Assembly: GCA_030248215.1 (NCBI GenBank)
Contig: JASANG010003044.1
Location: 62,001-126,000, forward strand
Reading direction: 5' to 3'
From: Enoplolaimus lenunculus
Lineage: Eukaryota; Nematoda; Enoplea; Enoplida; Thoracostomopsidae
Length of the DNA stretch: 64,000 nt
Numbering within the stretch: position 1 is the stretch's first letter; each line of letters begins with the position of its first letter. A model generated the notes under the pieces. That model had not been told where the DNA came from. It worked only from the letters and a program-made list of their open reading frames with translations, and did not search any database. Positions 23,101 to 33,752 of the stretch are shown piece after piece. Both the position numbers and the translations under genes were made by a program.

Positions 23101-26100
23101 AATCTGTATTCTGCCCCGCTATCCGTTGCTGGAGAAAGCTCGCCTTGATGCCTGAATCTGCCATCGTAATAAGCTTCTGGCAGTATACTTCCGGATACCA
23201 ATTCCTTTGGTTTGCCATGACATTGTTGCGAGTCCCTTTTTGAGCTTGAAGTTCTTTTGATTTTCGGAAACTCGCTATCTACATCGGAACCAACGGCAAC
23301 TTTGAATAAATTTAAGGAATCATTTGGTTTTTTTGCGTCAAATCGATCACCTGGCGAACCGCGAAACTCGGTTTTAGAAACCGTCGCACCATCGAAAAAC
23401 GTACCAGCTATTATTGGGAAGGAATCTTGTGGTTTTACAACATCACACCTCTCACCTTTTATTCGACCGCTGTTCGAGTTATTTTCCGAAATACGTCGTC
23501 TTAATGTTGCAGACTCAGCATTCAGGTTGGTATTTGATTTGATAATAGGCATTTTATTATGTGAAGAATGAAGATATGATGCTAATGATTTCGAGGTGTC
23601 TATATCGATATCATGTTTACTATTCACGGAAGGATCAATCAAAGAGCGTTTTGACTGAAAATTGCCGCTGCGAATATCTACAGATGATTCATAGGGCTCG
23701 GCACTCACAGAACGAGCCACAGGTGACAAGGGAGAAGCAAACTGAGCTTCTCGTTTACGGCCCTAAAATGTAAAACGGTTATAAACTGTTTATCAATTTA
23801 CCAGGCGAGTCCAGCTACTGAGTATTTTACTTAGACAGAAGATGTTCACCGGTTGCTTCGCTAATTTTGTCACATTATAGTTCCATTGAATTTAAAAACT
23901 ACCTTGAAAAGCTTAGTTTAGGTACGTTTTAAAATGAAACATTTTTGTAGCCTGCTGACAGAATTGCTGCCAGCAGTCTCTCGACAGTGTACAAACATAA
24001 TTGAAATTGTTGAAATTGGTTTCAAGACATTTATAAAATATTTCTGTAAATTGCCACAAAAGTGAACACCATAGCTTTTGCAAATTGTCGTAAAATTTAA
24101 CTTTTCAATTATTTAAATTTCTACAAGCAAGTTTTAATAAAATATACAAACCGTCCAAAAATCATTGGCAATACTTAAACCAAATCAGTAAAATTTGTAA
24201 ACTTTTACAATCTAGCAAACTGTAGTCTGAAAATTTGTTTATATAACTGAACGAACAATTGTCTACATATGGCATAGCTTGTGTTGTGTAGCATTTAGAA
24301 AACATTAAATACCTGTTTAAAGCCAATATCAGTCGTTAAGTTGTCCACAGGGCGTTTTGGTGTGCCTCGAACATTTTCGATTTCTTTTGAGTCAAATTTT
24401 CTAAACGATTCTTTTGAAACAGATGTAGGAATGGTGCTGTCTGAGACGTGTTTTGACGACATTTCGCCCTGAATAGCAAATATTAAATTATAAAATAACT
24501 TTTGAGCAAAACTCAGTGCCGGATTTAAAAAATATTACGATAACCAATCCAAACTTAGAATTATTAAGAACTAATTCCGGTCGGTTAGCAGCAATATTAA
24601 CATGAAATAATAAAGTAGCAGAGTTGCATTGTAAAAGCCATGTTACTTTTGGAGCCGTGCCGTTTTCAAACGGAACTGCAAAAGAGTAGGCTTATATTTT
24701 AAACCATATTTTTGCTTAGGCTTGTGTTTTAATTACACTGTTTTCAATGCTTAGGCTTACGCTTAGGCTGAGAAAATATGCTAATCTATAATAACAGCCC
24801 TAAAACTAACATTGACCAATTTTCTTGCTTTAATTGTAGTTTATCAGGATAGTAAATTTGCATGCTTTAATTATATCTGTAAATCATACCGTAGAGCGCT
24901 GCAATTTTACCTTTAACTATATTCGATTCTACATAAAACAACTCAGAAAGTTATGACATTTAGAACGTCAACTGCGTATTTAAGCGAATAAATATTTTTG
25001 AGCGACAATTTTATAAAAACGCTAACAGTACGCAAAACTCAAAAAACTTTACATAACTGATATTGGTAAAGTCCAAGTCTAAATGTAATTTTAACTTCAA
25101 TCGAGCCGCACTACATTCTGTGACCAACTTTAAAATTACGGGCCTTAGCCGTCGTGCACACAACAGGAGAACGCTGAAAACTCCAGTGAATTGATTTTAA
25201 CTCAGAATGAGCTAAATTTGGTAGAAGCCTGAGCTCTGAATTAGGTATTTCTGAACTCAAAATTTTGAATGATTGAACTTATTCTAAGTTAATTAATCAA
25301 CTCACCCGGAATTGAATCAGCTCAGAGTGAGTTGATATTTCCTGTTGTTAACTCAGAAATAACCAGAAATGACTAATTCGCTCCTTGAATTGATTAATCA
25401 ACGTATTGGAATTGACACTGAACTAAACTTACTCTTTTCTGTTGAAATATTCACTTGCCTACTAAAACAAAATTCATCACAAACCCGTAGAAAGTTCAAC
25501 TGTTAAGCAAAGCCACAAAATAATCCGGAGGTGTAATATACGAAGAATTTATATAAGACTACAATTGGGGCTAATAGTTTTCTAAAGGTGGGCACCATTT
25601 TCGATGACTAAGCCTCTTTCTTCCTAACGCATATTGAAGCTTTCTTACCTTGCGTTGATCACTTCTCACTTTAGCACTTGATGGTTTCGAGTCAATTCCA
25701 ATTGACGATTCATGTTTTGGATATGGACACCGATGACGTCTAAAATATATAAAAATGATATCATCATATATTCATAATGTTAAAAAGCTAATTTGAACAG
25801 TGGGTTGTTGCACCTTTTCAATTCACAGTTTTCGAAATGTTTAGATTTCGGCATAGTTAATGCTTTAGGATTAGAAGCGTATTCTCAGCCGTATGTGACA
25901 GTAGTTCGAGTGTGCATGTTACACGACCTGTCACCAGCTGATGATAGATGCTATATATAGTAATTTCGGGATGGGCCAATATGTATAACAGCGCCGTAAT
26001 TGTGGTATAAGCATATGCCTAGGTCTAAGCCTAAGCCGTTTATAAGCAAAACGTAGGACTAAACCTAAACCAAAAACGGGCCTTAAGCTTAAGCTTACTC

Positions 26101-27959
26101 TATTGCACTACCACACAAACACGTTCCACCCTGACCTTTACATGGGCCGTAGAATTCGATGACAGATGTAAACTTGGATGATGTGTACAAGTGCAATGCA
26201 ATAGTGACTCTGCTGATCCTATTCGGATGTTTATTGTATCTCTTATGTTTTCGATTGTAAACATTAATTTCCAGAAGATTTTAATCACATACTATTTTGA
26301 GATCCTAAGCTCAATTTAAATTGGTGGCCTTAACTGTTGATCAAACAAATTTTATCTACTAGATACCAAGTACTCTCTCGTCGTAGAGCGGTTTCTTAAT
26401 AAAATTTAATCCGATAACAGCGCGTATATGTAGCCTAAATCAGACGGGGGGAGGCGGTACTCACGATAAGCGTGACCCGGGTAAAAAACTACTGACGGAT
26501 GGGTACACGCGCGGGTAAACATTTGTATCATGCAGTTAAAAATTGAAAAAGTTTATCAGCGTAAGAATTCAGAAGTTCAAATGCTAAAAGTTTCGGCCCA
26601 TGTAAAGATCAGGGGCGGAACGTGTTTCTGTGGGACTAAAAAAGAGTAATCTTAAGCTTTCGACTAGTTTTTTTTTGCTTGGCTTAGGTTTAGGCTTAGG
26701 CTTAGGTTTAGGCATAGAAATATGCTCATTTTTACGCTTAGGCTTAGGCCTAGGCTTAGGCTTAGGCTTAGGAATATGCTTATAATACAGTTGCGCCCTC
26801 GTTCTTTACATTGGCCAAAGTTTCGACAGCACAGTTGTTAAACTGTTCCAATGAATTTTTAGTTGCTTATAATGAATAATTACGTTTTTCAAATTATTTA
26901 TTTGTAAGCTAAAATAATATTTTTTGATCCACGCCAGTATATCATTTGTTGGTTTTAAGAATTTATGCTGAGCATATTTTCGACAAAATGTAACACATTT
27001 TTTCTGCTTGTCAGGTGTTTCTACTGCCTCTTTTTGCTAATAAGCGAAATATTACCGAAACAGTAATGCTCGCTGGGTATTTAGTTTGGGACTTTTCCGT
27101 TATCCCACAGCCCGCGTTTCTCCAAAAATGATTCGATTTTGAAAATTTTTGCACAGTTGAGCTTCTCATGACCTCCCCTGATCAATAAACGCCTAAATTT
27201 GAATTTGTGAAAAATTCGATTTTTAAGGTCCTAAGATCCTATCTTGGGACCCAAAAATTTTTTTTTCAAAAAGTTTGACAAATTATGTACCATTGGATGC
27301 AGCTTGCGGAGTTGAGTCCAGTGGTGTTAAACACTTTGGCAGCGCGCCAAATCAGATATTTGCTCATAACTCGTTAACCAAACGTCTGATTGCAAAAACT
27401 TTAAACCCAATAAAACCATCTCCGTAAGCTGCATCGAACGGGATATCATTTTTCAAACTTTTTGACAAAATTTTTTTGGGTCCCTAGGTGGGATCTAGGG
27501 ACCTTAGAAATCGAATTTTTCAAAGATTCAAATTTAGCGTGGAATGATCAGAGGAGGTCATGAGAAGCACAAATACGCGAAAATTTTTAAAGTGGAATCA
27601 TTTTTAGGCAAACGCGGGCTGGGGGATAACGAGAGCCCTATAATTTTGTAAACAAAGAGCGGATGATTTTCTTGAATTTAACTTTGCACTTCAAACTTTT
27701 TGCCTGTAATATTTTTGATCCACACTGCAAAAAATGGTGAGTCGAATTGACTCTCTCAGAACTGGGAACACTGTGTAGAAAAGAATGTACAGAAGCGCGA
27801 CGGAATAGGGCAAAACACAACGCATGCTGGTTCATTTTGTAACACACGAAAACTGATTAGTTGCTTACTCTTATCCAGAAACCATTATTCGCTCCTTGTT
27901 TTAATCAATATGACTTACCCGCAGACACAAATTTGGCAAATACACTGTTGCCGGACCAT
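11163..27959 (-). CDS. Giant MAP6/SAXO-like microtubule-associated protein, about 4,114 aa
   Basis: Five coding exons with agreeing phases: 27959-27919 (ATG, MVRQQCICQICVCG), 25739-25649 (RHRCPYPKHES), 24468-24313, 23762-12324 (11,439 bases, wholly open) and 11780-11163 (stop TGA, overlapping an AATAAA). Exons 1 and 2 join to CICQICVCGRHRCPYP, close to the cysteine-rich start shared by MAP6 and SAXO proteins (CxCxxCxCGRHxCPH). Exon 3 has a diverged module (RPVDNL). Exon 4 has a Ser/Lys-rich lead of about 200 aa, a few diverged modules, then about 104 modules of 33 aa with the pattern KPxDNLxxEG, x6, T, x5, Y, x4, KGxRY. The last exon has looser modules (YSTESY, YRRDF) and a unique tail. Known SAXO proteins bind and stabilise axonemal or centriolar microtubules through such Mn-type modules. 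They are usually several hundred residues, so this one is about ten times longer. Family placement is firm on the N-terminus; cellular role is inferred. Confidence 0.85.
12847..23125 (-). repeat. 594-bp higher-order coding repeat, 18 copies of 6 x 33-aa modules
   Basis: The same site recurs at 12867 + 594n for n = 0 to 17 (last at 22965) without a single length change, so all 18 registers are exact. Each 198-aa unit holds six distinct 33-aa modules, recognised by KGDRYEIHRPQDNLRLEG, KGERFDVMKPTDNLKTEG, RGERYDVQRPQDNLKLAG, KGERYDVKRPSDNLKQEG, KGERYDVVKPSDHLRPEG and KGDRYETQRPRDNLKAEG. Copies are nearly identical in the middle and more diverged at both ends (for example EGAFAADP at the C-terminal end), as expected if the array grew by unequal exchange from its centre. 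Confidence 0.97.
24636..24816. repeat. TTAGGC-bearing MITE (family T), short variant
   Basis: Begins GCCATGTTACTTTTGGAGCC and ends CCCTAAAACTAACATTGACC, with a sparse TTAGGC core. It lies in intron 2 of the giant gene. Confidence 0.65.
25170..25420. repeat. AATTCCAGTGAGTTGATT palindromic MITE (family O)
   Basis: Both arms present (CTCCAGTGAATTGATTTTAA and TTGATTAATCAACGTATTGG). In intron 2 of the giant gene. Confidence 0.8.
25973..26148. repeat. TTAGGC-bearing MITE (family T)
   Basis: Left end GGCCAATATGTATAACAG; right end GACCTTTACATGGGCC. The core is CCTAAG repeats. In intron 1 of the giant gene. Confidence 0.8.
26595..26816. repeat. TTAGGC-bearing MITE (family T), best full copy
   Basis: Left inverted repeat GGCCCATGTAAAGATCAGGG; right GTTCTTTACATTGGCC. 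Two TTAGGC runs each end in AATATGCT. A TTAGTCTAAAGCTTAAG-like spacer joins the left arm to the core. In intron 1 of the giant gene. Confidence 0.9.
27099..27631. mobile_element. Long foldback (inverted-repeat) element
   Basis: Two arms of roughly 230 bp in inverted orientation. Outer ends are GTTATCCCACAGCCCGCGTT and its complement near 27610-27631. Inner landmarks CTCATGACCTCC/GGAGGTCATGAG, TTGGGACCC/GGGTCCCTAG and GCAGCTTGCGGAG/CTCCGTAAGCTGC pair across a centre near 27365. Arm divergence is modest. It lies in intron 1 of the giant gene. No coding capacity. Confidence 0.8.
27724..27774. repeat. Fragment of family G MITE
   Basis: CACTGCAAAAAATGGTGAGT followed by CGAATTGACTCTCTCAGAA matches the left end of the copy at 37124-37342. 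Confidence 0.6.
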
Positions 27960-30900
27960 ATCTTCAATTTTTATTGCTGTAGTTTTCAAACGTCAGTCAA
28001 GTGAAAACTAAAATGCGTTTCAGGAAGATGCGAATCAGAAATCTTGCGTCGCAGATACAAGTTTCAAAGTTTAGTAAATTGCGCAATGTAGTTAAATTCT
28101 GAGTTGTTCGAAATTGAACACTGGTTAACTGAAATAAGCTCAGTAGGTGTAGAATCGTTATGATTGGCTGACATCAACTGTGGTCTTAAACGTTCAATCA
28201 AATTCAACTTCTGTTGTACAAAGGAATCGCGTTGAAGTGAGACAAAGGTTGTTGCTGTGTAATTATTCAATGCGCAATGTTATTGGTCTGATTCGGCTAA
28301 AACAAAAAATTAAATCAAACGAATTATTAATATTATGATACATCCAAAATTAACAATAATAAAATCGTGACATTTTAGAATGCTTTGGCAAGACAGCAGC
28401 CAGGGTTTATAGGGTGTAATTTCATAAAACACAACATTCTTGATCTCTGGGATCCAGCAAGTTGTTCTAAACCCTGTTAAAGAGTTTTTGCCTTTAGAAA
28501 TTTTCAGACGGATCTTTTCTTTCACTGCCCTTGTATACGTCGTGGAGTTTAAGCGTCCTAGTAAGCTACTGTATTAGTTTTCACCAATAATAGCGTTTAC
28601 GCAACCTTCAATAAAATGTGTCAAAAGCTACGAATAGAGGAAAACGAATTATCAAATTGTTACTTTACCACCCCGGAATTAGGTTGCTTTCGAATTTAAA
28701 TTTCAAACGGGGTATATACTGACAAACCGCAATAATGAGTTTACTGAATTATAACTTGAAGCATGGCGACCGCTTAGAATAACGGTAGTTTGACGTTTTA
28801 ATTTGCTAAAAAAGTATTTTGTTCATGTTCCTGGTAAAACAAAACAGTTTACTCTTAATGTTTTATTCTAAGAAATACCGTGGCGGGTCGAAGGTTTCCA
28901 AACTTTTGAAGAGGAACTGAAGGCGGTCGTACATTTGTAGTTAAAATGATGTTGAGATCGCCGAATTCTCAGCCACTGTTAGGGAAAAAATTACACCTCG
29001 ATTGCGAGGATTGTCATCCGTCAATTTTTGAACAATTTTGCCTGCGGTGCTGATTATACAGGGCAACAACAAAGTCAAAATAAATTTCACAGCCTGACCA
29101 GCTCAAAACCAAAGATGGTAATAACTATTATGCAAATCATCAAAATTACACAAGCGATAGACGGGAGCGGTTTCGATTCGATGGGTTAGACCCTGCAGTT
29201 CATGAATAAAAAATGTTTCGAGACAGTTGCAGAGAGATTTAATACTGAAGTAATGCATAGCTTCTCGCTCGCTTAGATTGCGAATTCTTCAAAACTCAGC
29301 ATGAATCCTGGCTACGAGCCTGCGCTCACTCTTTTTTGAACTCTAGTGCCTAGAAGTATTTAACATAAAAATGCCCCACGAAGAGTCTACGCTGAAGTTC
29401 CGTACTAGTGTTAAAACAATAGTGTCTAGCTTTTCGTACGCTTCGCTTGCAATTTTTTCTCCAAGTGTTGCACACGCGGCGAGCAATTCGGCTTAGGAAA
29501 GTTCCAGTTACCCAGCACGCTAAACGGTTAGAAGGTCTAAAAGAGAACATTCAAATTGGTCTCGGAACCAACGCCATATATCCGATCAAAAATTTTTGAT
29601 CCGTTACTGCTAACAAGTTCATAGTTTGCTTTCAAGTGAAAACTCAAGTAACGAACCTCACAGAATGCGACCTCCCCAATTTAAATCTCTCGCTACGCCA
29701 CTGTGCCCTAACACTCGATTTGTCGGCTATCCTACTGCATATATATAAGCAATGTACAAATATTTCAGTTCTAAATATTTTTAGTTTATAAGTTTACTTC
29801 CATCAAGTTTCCGATGCTCAAAAACGCACAAAGCACTGCTGACGCAAAACACTCGTTGACTGTGAGAGCAGACAATCGAGGTAAAAATATACCAAAAATA
29901 AACAAAAAATATTTACCTCTGCGTGAAAAATATAACGCTCTACATTTGTCACTGAAGGAAAAAGCAAGCTGTGTAACTGCTTTAATATTGTGCAATCAAT
30001 TTGCCTGTCGCTTATGGGCTTCTTAGCCGACATTTTGTTCGAATAGTAAATGGATTCGTCTCGCCTAACCGTGTATTTAGGCACGATTCAATGTTTTAAC
30101 ACTTGTTCTTTTATGTTTCTAATAAGGCAGTACTTTAAGCTGATATCTCATCGGGTCGATGCTGCATCCCGCAAATTCGACCCCCGGTGTCGATAATCTA
30201 GACCCCAATACGATAAAATCAGGTTCCCATGTGATCCATTTATGCCCATTATGGTTCACCAGGGCCGGGTGCGACGCTGCGTCCCGAGATCTTGATCAAA
30301 ATATAAATATCTGATGCTTAATTTCGCCGAAAAATATTTGCGTTCTGATATGTGAAGCTTTTAAATGTTTTGAAACGACCAGTATTTGGATTGATATTTA
30401 CTAGTGTGTCTAATGATTCGTTGGGTATATCGGAGGCAAAAGTTCTACCAGGGAGCCGAGACCCTTCTACGGAGGCAAGTGGGTGCTAATATCGGCACTG
30501 ATCTCAAGGTGGTTACAGAACCGTATTGTCAACAAGGGAGGCCATGCCCCCAAATTTGGCTGGTACCCCCAAAAAGACTCGGTCTAACAGTGAACAATCT
30601 TAAATTGCAATTGTAGGGCCCCCAAACCTATTTGGTGCCCGCTCCCAAATGTAATTTTCTGCACACGCCCCTGATTGTCAATCATGTGTCGCACTATTTT
30701 ACCAGTTAGGGATAGCTGCAATATGGTCAGTTTATAAGTGTACTAATTGAAATAGGTTGAACTAAAAGGTCCTGTATGTTGAAAAGATCGATCATCAGTT
30801 AGTGTTATCTCCTATGTATGGCTAAAGTTAACGATGCAAAGTCAAGGGTTAAAGTTTATATACCTCAACCAGTTTTAAGAATTGTAATTATTGACCAAAA

Positions 30901-31462
30901 ATGGATACAAGAAAAGAAAGGTCAAATTCATTCTTGAAATTTGTGGTGAAACAAGAAAAGAACAAAAAGCAGTTTATTTTACATAAAAGCATGGCGTTAA
31001 AAACTAAAATCCTGGCTTGCGCCCGTGCAATAGATCTAAAAATACGCAAATAATTGCTGTATCGAAACGAGATATCTCAGTACAACTGTTGATCTGCAAG
31101 TTTCATCAAACCTGAATCATACAAGTTGCAAAACGTAAAGCGTAGCAGTATGTTAAGCATTTAGGTAGAAATATTTTTACCGATAAATCAATTTATAGAA
31201 GTATAACAATACTTCAGTACAGCACAAAACAGTAAAAGTATAACAGTTGTTGTGATAGTAGTGAAATGATAAAATATATTCAATACATGAACACAGAAAT
31301 ACGCAACACGATACCCAACTAAAAACGTTGTTTCTTGCTGTTTTTTTCAACTAAATTCAAGGTAAATATTAAATATAAATGGATATAACATGAATATATT
31401 GCTGTCAAATACTGGTGTACATATGGATTTGAGGGGCGTTTATTGCAAAAATAATCTAGAAC
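27960..31462. other. No gene supported; upstream flank of the giant gene
   Basis: The 5' flank of the giant gene is AT-rich, with no clear TATA or initiator. Short minus-strand open frames (28064-28270, 28310-28525, 29350-29550) and a plus-strand one (30404-30616) lack matched splice sites or recognisable content. No dispersed repeat family was recognised between about 28.0 and 31.4 kb. Confidence 0.4.
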
Positions 31463-31613
31463 CAGCCATGTTACTTTGAGGGCGTAATTTTTTGTGAACT
31501 CCAACGAGTAATTTCAGACTTTTGACTAATTTGTTTTGGTTCAGCTTAGACTTAGACTTAGGTTTAGTCGTAAGTTTATCCTTGCGTTGATGATTCATAG
31601 GCTTAGGAATATA
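31463..31613. repeat. TTAGGC-bearing MITE (family T), truncated by a neighbour
   Basis: Begins GCCATGTTACTTTGAGGGCG and carries diverged TTAGGC units up to GGAATATACTGTAG, where a family R element starts. The expected right end is absent, consistent with family R inserting into it. Confidence 0.6.
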
Positions 31614-32018
31614 CTGTAGTGACTTGAATAAGAGGGGGGAACTACGAGAGGGGTCCCGATTTTGAGTTCCAATCAATAAGAGTCCGTAAGCGGTTAGAGT
31701 CGCTGAACGATAATTAGACTCGATAAATGTTAACTTTCCCTATTATATATAGAGCATAAATTACTCCAGGCCCAAATAAAGTTGAGTTCGAAACTTTAAC
31801 GCATACTTAAGTTTTGAAGGTACATTCCCTAAGTATAACCTTTCATTATCGCTGAACCTTTTGATTCAAGATCATTTAACCGTTTAATTCAACAGATAGT
31901 TTCAATACCGGATATATATCAGTAACGAAGGGCAAGTAATCTGTTATTGAATAACAGGGAGGTACTCACTGGAAAGGCCAAATAATTATCAACCCCCTCT
32001 TATTCGGGTCACTACAGT
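31614..32018. repeat. AATAAGAGGGGG MITE (family R), full length
   Basis: About 405 bp. Begins TGTAGTGACTTGAATAAGAG and ends CCCCTCTTATTCGGGTCACT. It is in the opposite orientation to the copies at 7032 and 42398. Confidence 0.85.
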
Positions 32019-33117
32019 ACTTATACTAGTTACCCCCTCAAGTTAATATTGGCTCAAAAATAAAAAATGGATTGGCAGTTCTTAAGTAACATGACCGCGT
32101 TGCACCAATCAAATTCCGTCTCGATGCTGTAACACAACATAAGCACCAATACAGCTCACACTCCTTAATTCTAACGACGACCACAGGCAGGCCACAATTA
32201 ATACTTCCAGAGCATTAAATCCTACTAAAAAATACACCAATACAAATTTTATAAACAAAATAAATATACTTACGTCACGGCGTTCAACAGCAGTTCGGCT
32301 TTTGTTTCCAAAAAAATTTACTGCAGTTTTACAGTATATATTTGATTTCGTTGTACCGCATTAAACTCCCGACAGTACCATAAACACTGCTGGTACCAAA
32401 ATGCTATTATACACCTGGACAAACGATTTGACGAAACAAACCAGTACCGAAAAAGATTTATTCAGCATAAAAATAATAATTCGGCGGTTTATTTGCAAAA
32501 ATAATATTTCAGTTTAATGGGTGCTCTATGATATCGAGTGTGTCGTTTTTATTTTGATGTAAATATATGGGGCTTGGCGAATTATGTGAATTATGTGAAT
32601 AAATATAGAATCATAGCTGTCGCCTGAAATGTCGGCTGGTAACTTGTTTATTCGATGGAGTTGTTGTGAAACAACAGGAACTGTCGTATAAGAAGTTTCG
32701 TTAAATTTAATTTCGCTATATTAAAGTGATAATAAAGACATATATAGCAAATAATACTAAAAATAAAGGAATTATTACAAGCGCACAAGGATTCCACGTT
32801 TACAATTGACATCTACTCAATAACAATTGGTGAAATTTGGTTTTTGATTCTCCAGAAAACGGTTATACTCGAAGCCTACAAACATCTTTGCCACTCCTGG
32901 CCGAAATGTTTAAACTATTGGTTTAGATCGTAATGCTAGCGAAATGGGTGATCTCACAGAACTAAAATGGAAAGGTTCCTCCTACCTTACACCTTTCCTT
33001 CTTCAATAAATATTTTGTAAAAAACACAATTTGTCTTGCAGAATTTTTTGTGATAAAATGGTAAGGTCCCTTCCTGCCTTACAATTTTTCGCCCTCAGAA
33101 AATTTTTTGGCGATAAA
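32019..33117. other. No gene seen
   Basis: AT-rich. Repeat-related pieces (TTTTTTGTGATAAAATGGTA) appear from about 33040. Confidence 0.4.
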
Positions 33118-33752
33118 ATGATAAATCGGTTTGATAATATCAATTCAACCAAAGCGCATGCAGTTGAAAATATTTGACATTTGGAAACATACATCATACC
33201 GTTAGAACCTTAAAGAACAAACACTAGCGGATCCGGGGGGGGGGGGCGAGGAAACGTACTCCCCCGTCAGAAATTTTTTGTGATAAAATGGTACGGTTAC
33301 AATTTTTGCGTTTTATAACATTTGCCAGCCCGCCACGCACCCGTCAAAACTTATTGGATCAGCCTCTGACAACAAGTTACCCATTGTTCGAACATTTGAC
33401 AGACTGTAACACGATCGGAATTTACTGATAAGTAGACAGCTCAAATATCATACAGTACTTTTTCTACCAAGAAACTTTCCTCAAAACTTTTGTTGGAGTT
33501 AGCCACTTTTCCGTGTGCAAATCTAGTTGAAAACAAGTTTCAGTCCGCCAAATTTGTCGCAACAATTACGTCCATAATCACAACCCAGGCTTGTTTTAGT
33601 TAACATGTCCTGTTGACTAGGCCTATAAGCTCTTGCTTAAACCTAAGCCAAACACAAAATGCACGCCTAACCATAGGCACAATCTTAGCTTCCAAGAACG
33701 AGTCGTCCGATCGCTAAGTCACACATTCTTCAAGTTGACAAGCCAAGTTATA
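33118..33752 (-). repeat. Uninterrupted inverted partner of the 3025-4378 repeat
   Basis: Reads in reverse through the same landmarks as 3025-3364 and 4247-4378, but without the 882-bp nested element. A poly-G run at 33235-33247 lies next to the site that is occupied in the other copy. Confidence 0.7.

Larger units (their letters stand above)
23763..27918 (-). other. Introns 1-3 of the giant SAXO-like gene
   Basis: Intron 1 (27918-25740) holds a foldback element and two TTAGGC MITEs. Intron 2 (25648-24469) holds one family O MITE and one TTAGGC MITE. Intron 3 (24312-23763) is AT-rich with nothing recognised. Donors are GTAAGT, GTAAGA and GTATTT; acceptors are TTTTAG, TTCAG and TTTTAG. Confidence 0.75.

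Noticed and set aside
12867-23155. Repeated plus-strand open frames of 63-95 codons (MRSLYFVSVTF and MQRCQQKNHLL series)
   Set aside because: They are antisense shadows of the giant repeat exon, recurring every 594 bases with it.
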